Shown: positions 22,370 through 34,735 of the stretch, one piece after another
Layout: each line of letters starts with the position of its first letter
How positions within the stretch are numbered: position 1 is the first letter of the stretch
From: Stenopsyche tienmushanensis
Lineage: Eukaryota > Arthropoda > Insecta > Trichoptera > Stenopsychidae
Assembly: GCA_008973525.1 (NCBI GenBank)
Contig: WACJ01000529.1
Location: forward strand, 1,302,001-1,366,000
Length of the DNA stretch: 64,000 nucleotides
Direction of reading: 5' to 3'
Position numbers and translations under genes: made by a program
The notes under the pieces: model-generated
Database searches by the model: none
What the model was told of the DNA's origin: nothing
The model's input: only the letters and a program-made list of their open reading frames with translations

Positions 22370-22605
22370 AGTAAAATGATTCCGATGTATACAAATTATC
22401 ATACAATATATTCTTATATAATGTCAGGTAGAAGATTCGAAAAAATATTGAGATGTTTGAATTGTATAACCAACAATAATGACAGGATGTCAATAATAAG
22501 ATCATTTTTTGATAGCGTTGTTTCGAATTTTCAAAATATGTATTCTGCAACTGAAGAAATTTCTTTAGATGAATCTCTTCTTCTTCGTCGAGGGCGATTG
22601 TGGTA
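22370..22605 (+). mobile_element. piggyBac transposase fragment, broken by a hAT MITE
   Basis: The open frame contains MSGRRFEKILRCLN, a DRMSIIRSFFD block and EISLDESLLLRRGRLW. This matches the order of the piggyBac transposase N-terminal half: the MSR-RFE-ILR helix, then the segment with the first catalytic Asp in DESL and its GRL continuation. It stops one codon before the hAT element's target duplication, and no downstream catalytic region was found. Inactive relic. Confidence 0.75.
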
Positions 22606-22613
22606 ACGGCAAT

Positions 22614-22925
22614 CAGGGTCGTAACTAGGGCGTGGCAAAGCAGGCGCCTGCCACGGGCGCAACTGGGATTGGGGCGCAAAACGCAGGATACCGACCCGAT
22701 TGTGAGAGCCTAATGAAATACCTTATAACGCTGCCATTTTGTTTATAACTAACATTAACACTTTTTGTAATGTAGCAATGTTGTAATAAAATAATGTCAA
22801 AATATTAAACATTATTTTATCACCTTTAAAAAATGTATGGAAAATATCCGTCTGAAAATGTGGGGGGGGGGAGGGCGCAATTTTGATTCTTGCCACGGGC
22901 GCATCATACCCTAGTTACGGCCCTG
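22614..22925. mobile_element. Complete hAT MITE (312 bp) with perfect 8-bp target duplication
   Basis: Ends CAGGGTCGTAACTAGGG and, complemented, CAGGGCCGTAACTAGGG. The 8-bp target duplication ACGGCAAT is perfect (22606-22613 and 22926-22933). A second internal palindromic pair, GCCACGGGCGC, is found near both ends. A run of G lies at about 22861-22870. No transposase. Well-preserved ends and duplication indicate a relatively recent insertion. Confidence 0.9.
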
Positions 22926-22996
22926 ACGGCAATACATGAATATGGAAAAATGTTGACTAAACGTTTTGAGAAGAAAATGAAATTGAACACACTACA

Positions 22997-23439
22997 GATC
23001 TCATTGTAGAACTTTGCCAGACACTTGATATTAATATTGTTCATGAAGACATAAACCAACTTGAAGAAAATTATTTGGAAGATCTTACAAATTTAGAATT
23101 ATTATGCATCGAAAATCAAAGGGTTGAAGAAGAGACTAACAAAAAGAAATTGTATTGCAATCTCTAAAAAAATTTACATTAAAAGAAATAGATGCAGCCC
23201 TCCTTTAAATTGACCAAGGAATGCAAAAATTTGCAAAAATGAATTTGGATAACGAAAGATCTTTGACTATAAACCGCTTATTATTTCTTGCTACAAAGAA
23301 ATATACAGGGTAAAAAAAACAACAAACAACTCAACTAAAGTTGGATATGTTTTTTAAAAAGACTATTACTGATTATTTTTCCACTACTGATGAAAAGCCA
23401 ATGGATTGTACTTATATAAGTACAGATGATGAAAGATAA
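22997..23439 (+). mobile_element. Tigger transposase C-terminal relic
   Basis: In shifting frames the segment encodes the Tigger/Jerky transposase tail: an acidic ELCQTLDINIVHEDINQLEE block, LEDLTNLELL, then FTLKEIDAALL.IDQGMQKFA, LDNERS and a final LDMFFKKTITDYF motif. Stops and at least two frameshifts (near 23166 and 23310) make it inactive. It is followed by a Tigger-type terminal repeat. Confidence 0.75.
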
Positions 23440-23489
23440 ATAAATACATATGTTTTATTTAACACAATTTAAGTTACATATTTTGTATT

Positions 23490-23562
23490 AAATTCGACTT
23501 ACGACCAATTCGACTTGTGACCAAAGTCCAGGAACGTATCTCGGTCGTAAGTCGAGGACAAC
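23490..23562 (+). mobile_element. Tigger 3' terminal inverted repeat
   Basis: CGACTTACGACC...CGACTTGTGACC...GGTCGTAAGTCGAGGACAAC is an internally palindromic terminal repeat about 55 bases past the transposase relic. Related ends lie at 17632 and 44541. Confidence 0.7.
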
Positions 23563-26500
23563 TTGTTGCTCTGATGCAGTATTGCGGAACGTTTTATACA
23601 ATTATAATATGAACGCATGTTTGTTGTGTCACAGCTAATTTATGATTGGCCATGTTAAGATGACCTCGTTTAACGCTGGATCTTATTGGAACTTATCTTA
23701 CGCGTTAAGCGAGCTCTTACTATATATGCTTTAAAAATAATAATTTTCACGTATCCGAGTAAGCCAAATTGAAGGAGCTTCAAACCTTCTGCCATCAAGA
23801 AAGTTTGGAATACTCGTTAAGTTGAAACAATATTATATCCAAAGTAGTAAGTGCAATTTTCAAGTTTGTTCTGAACATCCTTATTAACGAACATAACCAA
23901 AAGTTAAGTTCTCTGCAGATTCAACGGCCATGCATTTCGATGGTATAATCTGTCAAAAATCAAACTAAGCAAAAAAACTCAAGCTAAGAAAATTCGATTA
24001 ACCGTTGTTGAACTCGAAAGAACGATCCTCTCATTGTCCGGGTGCTTGCCAATTATCTCTATTTACTTTGATATTCTGTATCTGAAAATCAAATGCTTAC
24101 AATTCTAAATGGATTCAAAGACAAAAATCTGCAAAACTTATATAACGCAATCACTATTTAGTGTTTTATTGATTTTATGTCAATTTAATCCCAAACTGTC
24201 GTTTAGTTTGGCTGTAAAATATTTGTTTTGCAATATAAATAATCAGATAATAGTTTTCGTGTTTGACGTGTGTTTTTATGATTTTTTTATCAAAATATTT
24301 TCTTTTATAGTGTAAGTCAACACTAAAAGCTAGTGCCTTGTACGTGTTTCAGCTTAGCACGCTTTCTCGGTTCCATTCCTTGTTTACATTTATTATGGAG
24401 AGGAAAATATCCAATTTGGTTTTTCCACATAACAGTCGCCATTACCGAAATTGTATTCGTATTTTCTTGTCATTTTGCGACGAAGGACCTACCTGTTTTC
24501 CTTGCATCCAAAATACAATATCGTAAGGTAGATATGACCGGTTTTCGTAGTGATGAAAGTTACCTGAGAAAATAAAAATAACGAAGGTCGCCAAACTTTT
24601 TATAAAAGGACGTTTCGGGATAAGCCTATGTAAAGTTCACATTCGTTGTCATAAAAGAATCATTCGCATTTGAAGCCGAATTCATGTCTTCGATTTTGAA
24701 TAGAAAATTGTCTATGTCATAAGAACAACTTACATAGTTTTTATTGGTGGTGTGTCATCAATATGACAAATAGGGTAGTTATAAGTGTAAATACAACAAT
24801 TAAATTAATCCGAAAATTTCGGATTGTGAAATTAAATATGGAAATACTAGACGAATTAAGATAATCTCTAAATATATTCAAATCCTTTCTCAACTGTCAA
24901 ATAATCTCTAATCATAAACGAGCTGTTATTCTTTTTATCAAATTTCTAACGATATAATAAATCCGCATATCTCATTTAATAATCTTATCTATGCGATTAA
25001 AATGATTGCAACACACTCATTGTGTGCATGATTCCAAATTTAAGCAGCTTAAAATTTTATTATTGTAATCCATCTTTCAAGCCATTTTTAAGCTATTTGT
25101 AGAACATATACTGAATTGTGAATCATGCAATTTTCACTTTAATTTAAAAAATGGTGGATTACCAAATTATATGAATAAATCTATACTTAATTGGATTTGT
25201 CGCTACTTTTTTTATACAAAATTGAATGTTAAGGTTCTGATTTCTCGATGATTTTCTTTCCTCGAGAAATGAGAATTATCGATCCCATTTCTCAAATTTC
25301 TCGAGAATTTATGAGAAAGTAAGTAAAACAGTAAAGTATTGCATATAAATATTATTATCTTGGTATGTAATTGAAATAAAACATTTAGAAATATGGTTAA
25401 CATTGAAAACTCAATTACACTTCATAATGTTGTTTCAAATAACCCGTTGAAAAACATATGGAATCTAAAGTAGAATCGGGCAACCTAGTTCTCTTTTTGG
25501 TTAAAAAATCTAATGAAATATGAATTATCTCCATATTCGAAATAAATTATTAATCTTTTGAGGAGTAAGCAAATTTAAAATCGATGAAGTCGTTGATGCC
25601 ATAATCGCTTTACACTGATTACATTCTGTCAGCTCCTATCAGCGTAAGACAATCTTCAATTCGAGGTGGAGTCAATTGTAAATAAACACTGTTGATAGCA
25701 TACAAGACTACGTCATTTCTTTCTAAAAAATTGATTCATTTGCTCCTGCTTTAGAAGGAAATAATAATCTGAAAAAGACTCATTCAACAAGTGGTGAGGA
25801 ATAGCAAGCAATTCAACAAATAAAAACACTGTCGATAGCACAAAATATTCGCTCATTTCTTTGTGAAAAAAAATAACAAACTTGAAATCGAAATCATTAT
25901 TAGTCGATAAATTTTGGTTAACAATCTATACAATTGTGCGATGTATGCGGGGAAGTTCTCCGTCTCTGTCTCCCGAACTGCGCTTCGTTCTCTCTCAGTC
26001 TCTGACCTCAATGTACGTGAGTGCTCTTTTGAATAAGTGGAGGGGGGGTCCCAGGCCCTGGGATAGTACTCTTTTAGGGGTTAACGCACATCTGTTTTAG
26101 TTTAAAATTACAAAAAAACTTGCCGACAAACAACTATTCAATAAAAAAAATATTAACTAAACACGCTTTCAACCGTCATAAAATGATGATATAATTTGTT
26201 GAAATTTTTATCGTCGAATAAGCACGTTATTAAGATTTTTTTGACTTTCTAAGAAGGCATGGAATGAATAAATATGGTAAGTTGTTTTCGAAGAATTAGT
26301 TGTTTTGAGTGAAATATTGAATTATTGTTTAAATACTTAAACCAGTTGCATTATGCAACCTAGTTATTTACATTTTGAGCTGAAATATCACATTCAGAAT
26401 ATACAAATAAAAAATGTATTAAAACGTTATTTCATGATAAGCTATAGGGCGATAATGCTAGGAGCAACTGTCCAATTTAGGCAATAAAATTTAGATACAA

Positions 26501-27562
26501 CGGAAACATAGAGGAAAGAAGGACAAAGGAAAAGTGTCCCGGTTGGCATCATAAACACCAAACTTGTTTAATATCCAAAACAGGATAGTTTAAGTTGGGA
26601 CATAAATAACTTACATGTCCACACATGCCGCCTTTCGTTCCTTCAGCTCGCTTTGCGCGCTTTTAAAATATATTACTTTATGTTCAGGCCAAGACTGCTG
26701 AAGTAATTAGGTTCTTTGTTATTTGTTTTTGAATTTTTATGCAGCTTTTCTAATTAATATCGCCTTGGAATATATAATGAACGAGTTTTTAATTTATGAT
26801 GCATTTACGTATAATGAATTAAATATACCCGAGATCGAAAAAGACCAGTCGAATAACATGAATTTGCATAATAAATTGGGACATGGTATGAGAAAATAAT
26901 TTTCCTCAATCTAAAATAATATATTTATATTATTCACATCTTGTTTTGCAAATATAATTCTACTTCAAAGGGAATCAATCGATTTTTTAAGGGGGCAATC
27001 CCTTTAGACGCTCAAAAATGAGTCGTTTTTCATGATTTTTTTTAATGGTGACAAAATAATCGTATAATTTTAAATTTTTGACATTATTTTACTACAACCT
27101 TGAAGTGCTAATTTATTTTTACGCGAAAACTTTAGCTTAATTGAATAGATAATATTATAGTGAGAAACATCCCAAAATTTTAGTCAGATCGAACAACAAC
27201 TTTTTAAGCTACAACTGGCGAACATTTTAAAAATGCAGTTTCGAGATAATCTCGTTTACAGTTTCGATGCGATAAATAGAAATTCAAAGTCAAGCTCCCC
27301 GAATGAATTCTTGTCGCATTTGGTGTTGACACCAGTGCTCTGTAATATTTATCTTTGGTTATTTACTATAACTAATATTTTTTTGGTAACTATACCTTTA
27401 ATCTAGCTATTTGGACATAATACACTTTTATGTCTAGGTACATAAAACGTAATTTCTGATATTTTTAAATAAGTCAATTAATAAAGTTTAATCAGGTTCA
27501 AGAAGTTAAAGATCAAGTACTCCAGTAATACTCGCTATACAAAGAGAAGAGACTTTTTATTG
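23563..27562. other. 4-kb stretch without recognisable genes
   Basis: AT-rich, with scattered open stretches of 60-80 codons (for example 24109-24575 and 25882-26100) lacking domains, signal peptides or codon bias. A GC-richer patch at 25930-26095 (GGAGGGGGGGTCCCAGGCCC near 26039) is unexplained. Confidence 0.35.
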
Positions 27563-27709
27563 TTAACCCGTGAACTGCCACAAGCGTCTATAGACGCGGT
27601 CAAAAATCTATTTCTAGTTCTGGCTGTTAAATTCATGATTTATATTCGTTAGTGACATTTCGAAATATATTAGTTTTTTATCTTTCATACGAGACAGTCA
27701 ATCGGTTAA
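27563..27709. mobile_element. Probable piggyBac-like MITE
   Basis: TTAACCCGTGAACTGCC at the left and, complemented, TTAACCGATTGACTGTC at the right (12 of 17 matching) lie on TTAA sites. A subterminal palindrome, GCGTCTATAGACGC, parallels the one in the element at 3229. Non-coding. Confidence 0.45.
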
Positions 27710-30402
27710 TTTTATCTTAGAAAAAGAAACAAGTCAAGTTTCTTACCTTGATAAAATCACAGAATTCATGGGAAACCCAGATTTCTCAATTAACTTGCCC
27801 TGATGAAAGTACTTCTGAATTTTTGATCATGATTAACTAAGCTCATTTGATAATATCCTGATTATTTTATGAGTGTCTGATGTCTGAACTGTGTCTCAAT
27901 ATCTAAGTGGTTGTGAAAGAATTAATGTTTCGATTCCTTTCCAGTTTTCCTAATAGTATATCTTTTTGGATCGACCTTCATTTTTAATTTGTTAATTGGT
28001 ATAGTATAGGCTTTTTAAATTTAGAAATGAAATTTAGAATTCATATAAAATTCATAGAAAAATTCATCGATTATGCATTTTTTACTGTAATACCTTTTAA
28101 TACAAAAAACGCCAATGGAGTTCATTTAAAATCCGAATTTGTTAGAAAATTTCAACTAAAAGTACAAGCATGTATTTATATTCATAAGGTTCATTGTAAA
28201 TGCTTTTCGTGTTTATTTGTTTGCGATTTAGATTATACCTATTAAGAGATTAGGGATGTGTTCTATAGTTAAGGGGATGAGTGGTAGTAAATTTAATCAG
28301 CAGGACTAAAATTAATAATGCCAAGAAATATAACTAGCGAATGTTAGCAAAATATAATGTCAGTAAATAGTTTGGATTCGGTCGACGTTTGGCCAAAATG
28401 CAGACAGCAACTGAACGCAAAACTTTACTGGCACTAAGTTTAGAAATTTCTACCCCCGACTTGAACGTCGGTTTACCCCATGTCTGTTGCTTTGCCCACT
28501 TTGCAACAATACCCATCATGTACTTGGCTGCCATTTATACAAACATCGAAAAGTTCTTATAGGAGCCCGTGTATTGGCATTGCCCGGGATAAAGATATGG
28601 CCCCAGAACATGACGCCTGTCAATTTGCATATTTCATAAGCACGAGAGATGCTCTTCCGCTGAAAATCTTTTTTCCTTATATTTTCTCGTTTCAACAAAG
28701 ACGCTGATATAAAATAGCAAGATACCAGGAGAATAAGTGAGTTTCCTCAGCTTTTTGCCACTTTAAGACGTATTTGCCCCCGCACGAAAAAAAGATTTCC
28801 TATGCACGCGCGCTAAGAGAAACATTGAATTGCTCTTTTCGTCACAAGGCATTATGGCAGGAAACAAATATAAATATTGTATGTGTATATGTCATACAAA
28901 AAAAGACAAAATACCGGAGTTAATAATTAATCCTCTGAGGGCATTATTTTCTTTTCTTTGTATTTACAGTGCAAACAAGGAAGATCAACATTTTCATTTT
29001 TATCTCCAGCGTTTATCAATTGAGGTGTAAGAACATTGGCGCGAAACGTTGCTCGTCGTTTTATTTCGTTCGAAGACTTGGAAAAAATAAATTAAATTTC
29101 GCACATTTTTCTGCTTCAACTAACACAGTAAGTGCAGGCGAGCGCATTTGAGCATTATTGAATCAATTGACTTTTTTGCGAATAAGGATTTTAAATATTC
29201 AGACATTTATGTTTTTAGGCCAATAAAAGTATTTACAGAGTCAACCAGAGCAAGTGTTAATAACATAACACTTTAAATCGGTAATTTATGTAAGGAAACA
29301 AATTATTATTCCACAAAAAAAATACAATGTTATTCTACAAAACAATTTAATATATTATTCTTTTTCCATATTTAAGACGAATTTCAAGCCATCTTTTATA
29401 AAAGTAACCTGTTTTTTTTTGTTACGAAATGATTTTAGATGACTTCAAAACAAGCATAATGCAATATCAAGTGAATGTGGTGGAAGGCTGTGGGACTTTA
29501 AAATCAAGGACCCTGATATTGTCTTGGATGATCTCTGCCACATGTGGTCTCATAATTTTCATAAAATTAAATTAAATTACAATTTTCCATTATTAGAGTT
29601 TAATGTAAAGCAATGAGATTCTATTTGTTTAGTGATATCAGAAAAAAATACTTACATTCACACAATATTTCTAAATATCTATTTTCAAAATTCTCGCTCC
29701 ACATCACGATTTTCTAATCGAAATGATGGTGTAATCCATTTTCAAATATTATTAAACGTTACCTTTTCCTTGAAGAGACGAATTAAATATGATTCAATTT
29801 TTCAAAAATATCAGCTAATTAACATTGAAACTTTGAACTATTGTCTTTGTCCAAATAAGTAATTCATCTTTCAGTTCAAAAACTCATTTTAGCACTCTTC
29901 TATAGGATAACCAATGAATTTGTTTGTGGTACAGGAAGTTTTCGTGACTACTACCCATTTTGATGTATATTATCAAAAATGTTCTACTATTCGAGGACAT
30001 TGTTTTTACAAAATGAACAACGCTGATAACATCCTGTAGCGCCTTCCTTTTATTTCAATTACCTTTATCTTTAATCCTTCTTATCACGAAATGTTATCTG
30101 TAACAAATAAATTATCTACTGTTAGAAATATGTCTCACAAGTGATCGTAAGCTATAATTCTTTGTTGTATTACTATCACTTCACGTAGGGGTTTTTTTTT
30201 TGGAGATCTTTTCTCTTTGGAGATCTTCAATATTGAAAAAAGCATGATCTTCATGATTTATTAGTGAACGCTTACTCAGCGGGCCACCTGAGCGAACGAA
30301 TTGAACACTCTTTTGCAGATCATTCTATAGAAAATGTTGGTGGGTTATTAATAATGAAGAACTTTTTTAAAGTATTGCTAACAAATTGAGTTTTCTGAAG
30401 TA
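27710..30402. other. No supported gene
   Basis: Several 60-76 codon open stretches (28027-28245, 28334-28534 minus, 28480-28707, 28830-29151, 29632-29862) lack recognisable domains. The patch at 28370-28640 is somewhat GC-richer and might be an old element. Confidence 0.35.
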
Positions 30403-30900
30403 TTAGGGGGACCCATAAGTAATCAATTATTTTGAGAGCGTGTTGTTACATGTCAGTTATCGCTGACGCGTCGACTAGAGAGATTATACATTTGGTTGTA
30501 TCTTATTGAGTAGACTCTAAACGTCATTTATTCACCAACAGATAAAAGTAAACTCGTTATCTACACCATGTCAGATACAGCCGTCAGAAGAATATATTCG
30601 TCATCTTGTGCTCTTCCACTTTAAAATGGGTTGTAACCAAACACAGACTTCTAAAAAAATTGTGGTGTTTACGGAAAAATTCTTATAGTCAACAAGAGTC
30701 AACAATGGTTTCGAAGATTCTCAAGTGGCAATTTCAGCTTAGTTGATGACCACCGAAGTGGGAGACCTACTGAATTCGATGCCGAGCTGCTGAAATCGCT
30801 AGTGGATTCAGATTCAAAATTAAATGTGACAGAAACAACGTCAAAACTTGGAGCTACTTCAAATTCATATAATAGAATAAAATCAGCAATTTCTTTATAA
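30403..30900 (+). mobile_element. mariner 5' end: terminal repeat and transposase N-terminal relic
   Basis: TTAGGGGGACCCATAAGTAA (30403) resembles mariner ends and is similar to the sequence at 34612. The likely start ATG is at 30568. Shifting frames then give RHLVLFHFKMGCNQTQTSKK, WFRRFSSGNFSL, DDHRSGRPTEFDAELLKSL and VTETTSKLGA, the order of the two helix-turn-helix units of mariner transposases around the GRP linker. Frameshifts near 30585 and 30690 and the loss of the catalytic part make it inactive. Confidence 0.75.
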
Positions 30901-32220
30901 TTTATATGTCCATATTTTAATGAATGATATGTACCATGGTTCTAATCTCTTCGACTGTCCAAAAAGTATGCTTATGAAGATTGAGCGGCCTTTTTGTTTT
31001 TTATCGAGAATATGTAGGAATGAGTTGCATAAGCTTATGATGATTTTAACTGTACAAACAAGGATCTTTGTCGAGATACCTTCAGAGCTTTCAGCCTAAT
31101 GGCTACGATCATAAAATTAATTGAGCGACAATGCCTACAGAGTTGACAATCTTACGGGTAATTGGCTCGAGGCCCTTATTGTCAGCTGAAAGGGCAAACT
31201 GCTTTGACTTAATGTTTCCTTTGGGGATCATAAACCTTATATTGAGCACACAACGAGGTGTATAATTACCATTTCATATTCTGTCGTTTTTCATCACACC
31301 CTAAAATTTCAGCCGTATAAGTGGATCCCAGTCAGAAATACAACTATCCGAATAAGGATATGAACGAAGTATTATTTTTTTAAATTACTTTCGAAGAGAG
31401 TTTTTCAATAATGGTTTTCGATTATCTTTTATGCTTGCAGAGATGTATTTTTCAATGCCTTCATTCACTTTTTCCAGCATAATAAGTGTGAAGATTAATA
31501 CCGCCATTGTATGTTCACTCTAAAGACCTTCGAGCAACGACAAAGGTCTGAGGACAAAGCGTTAAACACTTGGTCCTTTACGGCCTTACAGAAGTCTGTT
31601 TTATGGCATGACCGAAACAACGGCTCTGAAAATGTTAACAGGATCCTAAGGCACTGTTCTGAGACATGAAAAGGATACCCTTCAAATTCCCATGAAATTT
31701 TGATTTCTAATTTACCTTCTGCTTCGCTCAAAGGAATGAATGTTCCGAGACATTCCAATTTCTATGTTTATATAAGTTATTCATTTATATTATAAGCAAA
31801 ATCAGCATTTATGTACGTAGTTCTAATTGTTCAGTCTTTTAATTACAGGTGAGGGTATCAAATGCGTTTTTAAAGCGTCATAATTTTAAAATGCATTTAA
31901 TTCGTTTCATTATGTCATACAATCATCTTTCAGATGGAATATCAATTGATTTTTAATAGTATTATTATAATACAAATTGTTGCATTTTCAACATGAAATT
32001 GTGTTATGATGCCTTTATGCTTTGCCCTTGTTCTGAGAATTTTTTTTTAGTATTATAAATTAAGTTTGTACATTTATAATTATATTTATGTTGCAGTTCT
32101 AGAAACTACGATTCCTGGTAATTAAATCATATAATTTTTAAAAGTAAACTTCTATAGGCACAATAGTACAGATTGGCACAGAAAGTAAAACTTCAACTGA
32201 CAGTTGGTCGGCAAGAGAGG
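30901..32220. other. No supported gene
   Basis: Follows the mariner relic; no catalytic segment recognised. A minus-strand open stretch of 87 codons (31495-31758) has no recognisable domain and may be transposon debris. Confidence 0.35.
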
Positions 32221-32260
32221 AAGAATCGTTTAAAGTCTCTCCGTGGCATAGACACACCAC

Positions 32261-32281
32261 GCGCATGCGCCGCACCACGTG
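32261..32281. promoter_or_regulatory. NRF1/EWG-type palindrome with nearby E-box
   Basis: GCGCATGCGC at 32261-32270 is the consensus half-site pair of NRF1 (erect wing in flies), and CACGTG follows within 12 bases. Both lie in a short GC-rich island in AT-rich DNA. No gene with good coding evidence starts nearby (a 44-codon open stretch begins at about 32565), so a promoter role is speculative. Confidence 0.25.
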
Positions 32282-33001
32282 TACTCTGTCTATATGTAGC
32301 ATTAAGCAACCAATAGCTTGCCTATTTTATTATATATTACACAAAAACATCCTAATTTTTAACTAACAATTTTGGTTAACAAACGAAAGAAAATCAATAC
32401 ATTTTTTTTCCTGGGAGCTAAAAAATTTCACGTCTACCACTCAAAAGACTCTTTGTATTTAATACTGCTGCTTTTATCAACTTAATCTTCAATTAAAGGA
32501 CATTTCTGCCGCACACTAGAAACAATATCAGTAAATTTTAAGTCGATATAAATAAAATTCACAAAATGATAGGCCGACGAAAAGAAGCTGTGCAGTGTGA
32601 AGCTAAGGAGGGCAGAATCTTTAAACGCGTTTTTATCGAAACTAATTTTTCCAAGCTCACGGAAGTGCTCTCACACGCTCTAAATAAGCATTCTTTATGA
32701 AATTTGACAGACATGTGTACAATAAATGTCTTCATCGTATGGACTACAATTGAAAACTAATTGAACTATTTTATAAGTATAAGTATATTACATACATTCA
32801 TATGATCTTATTTTTACAAAAATATAAAAATTGGGTGCCCTATCTATTATTGGATTTAGGCAATCTCCATAGTAGATTTTTTTAAAGAAAGTGGTAATTT
32901 CTTATTTACCTATCACGTTGGAATATTAGATATGTATATAGAGATTTCAGATAGAAGTTAGTCTTTGAGCGAGTAGTAAAATTATATGCTAATTATGATA
33001 G

Positions 33002-33460
33002 TGTAGCGTGGGCGATATATCATCCCCGCATAGTAGCGGCATCTACCACTTCTCTTCAGGTGCAATGTGCTATTTTAGCAGCGCCACCTCTTGTGGCCCT
33101 GCGGAGCCATTGCACCTGCTTACCGACCGATCGCTTCTTGCGCGTGCATCGTTACCGGCTGGGTAGTGACGCGCAGGAAGCGGGAGTCGGGAGAGTCGTC
33201 CGTTGGCCTTGGCTGCGGGAGGTCGTCCCTCCTGCAGCCAGACCTCTCTCTCTCTCTACCTGTGCTGGGGAATAAATAGTTATCCTGTGAAGAGAGTCTT
33301 TCTGTTCAACGCCCTTCGTATTCCCATCCATTCGTCCAGTACATCACAGCCCGATAGCAGAACGGACCCGTGCAGTAGCGCGGCCATCCCGACGAGCACG
33401 TGGAGGCGGGGAGCCGCCCGGGGACTCTGTCCTGAGAGCGCCCCCGCCTCAAACGTTACA
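33002..33460 (+). mobile_element. Solo LTR (459 bp) of a Gypsy/BEL-type retrotransposon
   Basis: It begins TGTAGCGTGGGCG and ends AAACGTTACA (TG...CA) and is flanked by the direct 4-bp repeat ATAG (32998-33001 and 33461-33464). It is strikingly GC-rich for this window, has an AATAAA hexamer near 33271-33276 and a CT tract just before it. No internal retroviral-type genes or second LTR are seen, so it is a recombination product. It sits inside an older interspersed repeat. Open stretches over it are not genes. Confidence 0.75.
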
Positions 33461-33464
33461 ATAG

Positions 33465-33600
33465 CAAATCTAATCACTCATATATTGCTCTGCATGACTT
33501 TACTAATTGTCTCAGTGCTTACTTTTTTCACTCAGGAAATTAAGTCAATTCTGATTCGAGATGATCGATCAGTGTGTGAATGATCAATTGCTATCACAAA
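33465..33600 (+). repeat. Interspersed repeat, right half, split by the solo LTR
   Basis: CATGACTTTACTAATTGTCTC, CTTACTTTTTTCA and GAGATGATCGATCAG match the repeat at about 15500-15590. Sequence left of the LTR (about 32860-33001; CAATCTCCATAGTAGATTT) also resembles the 15290 and 19820 regions. Confidence 0.45.
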
Positions 33601-33639
33601 ATATGTTAAATGGAAGACTTTCAAGTCCGTGAGATCAGT

Positions 33640-34100
33640 TTGCAAATTAAAAGTCTTCCTTCCAATTTCTCCATGACCTTGAGGGTCCTGCCGTGAATAC
33701 TTTTTGGAAATGGGTCATGTGGCGTATTTCTATGGGATCCTTGGATAATATGACACGTGTATGTGTAGGTTTGCTCGTCCGTCCTATGCGGTCTCCATGG
33801 TTAGGTATTAAAGAACATTTTCTATATAGAGGTGAGCACAAAAGGGCACGCGAGGCTCACACCACGTAGATAATAAGCGTGTACAATGGAAGCAAGAAAA
33901 AAAGACAAAAAGAAATAAAAGTGGTAGACATCGCCCGGGTGGGAAAATAAAGCCAACATTGGTGTGTCGTAAAGATGTCTTGTTCTGTGGCACACCGCTG
34001 AGATGCTCTTTGTATCTACTTGTCTGTTGTTCTAGCCGGGAAAATGCTTCGTGGCCTCTCCCAGGATTGGAGGACGCTTCGCCATTTTATTCTCTACCAT
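33640..34100. repeat. GC-richer unclassified repeat fragment
   Basis: TCTCCATGGTTAGGTATTAA near 33790 resembles TCTCCGTGGCTAGGTACTAA in the gene B intron repeat. No intact frame or domain. Possibly a third fragment of that element. Confidence 0.35.
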
Positions 34101-34611
34101 CATGCTATCATTTAAAAATATTATTTAATGTGAGATTTTATAATAAATTTTAATTTTTTTAAAGTTAATGCTTATCTTTGAAAAAAATTGAATTAGCTTA
34201 AAACTTAATATATTTTGAATAAAGCCAACTATAAAACTATCAAAGCCATAGAGGCAAGTACATACATAATAATTTAGACAAAATAAAAAGATAATTTAGA
34301 AAAATAAGAAGTAAGAAATAGATCGTCATCATTGAATGATTTTTGAAAAAAGTTATTGATGTTTCTCGAGTTAAGACTTAGATATTCGTCGTAACTCATA
34401 CCTCGTACTCATAGAGTAAAAAGCGAAAAATAATAATATATTTTTTTTGTATATGTTTTTGCTTTTGACGTTTGCCTAGATATGAAAAAATATCGCATTT
34501 CTCGTGAAAGTCACAATAACTGTGAAGATTTTATAAGATTTGTGCGTACATATATTTAATTTTAGGGAGGTTTCCGCATCTGCTTGATTTAAGTAAGTGA
34601 TTCAAGTAGTA
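34101..34611. other. No feature seen
   Basis: AT-rich and non-coding. Confidence 0.35.
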
Positions 34612-34735
34612 TTAGGTCCTCCCGAAAGAAATCCATTATTTTCTCACGCTCTCATTTGATTTCAGTTTGTGTCCAGACATGGCGAAGGAAACATCTCTGT
34701 ATATTCTTTGATGAAATAGTTTGGGTCCCTGAAAA
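34612..34735 (+). mobile_element. mariner 5' terminal repeat and leader
   Basis: TTAGGTCCTCCCGAAAGAAA followed by CATTATTTTCTCACGCTCTC parallels the mariner end at 30403 (shared spacing of AATNNATTATTTT and GAGCGTG/CACGCTC words). An ATG at 34679 begins MAKET. Coding sequence is lost soon after. Relic. Confidence 0.55.

Noticed and set aside
22356..22679. Minus-strand 107-codon frame
   Set aside because: Antisense to the piggyBac relic and running into the hAT MITE.
28334..28707. Cluster of short frames on both strands
   Set aside because: None has a recognisable domain; mutual overlap and slightly higher GC explain them.
31495..31758. Minus-strand 87-codon frame starting MECLGTFIPL
   Set aside because: Looks protein-like, but I recognise no family, splice context or promoter; it lies downstream of a mariner relic and may be transposon debris.
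33060..33583. Three overlapping GC-rich open frames on both strands
   Set aside because: They lie in a solo LTR, cross its edge, and have no domain; high GC alone lowers stop frequency.
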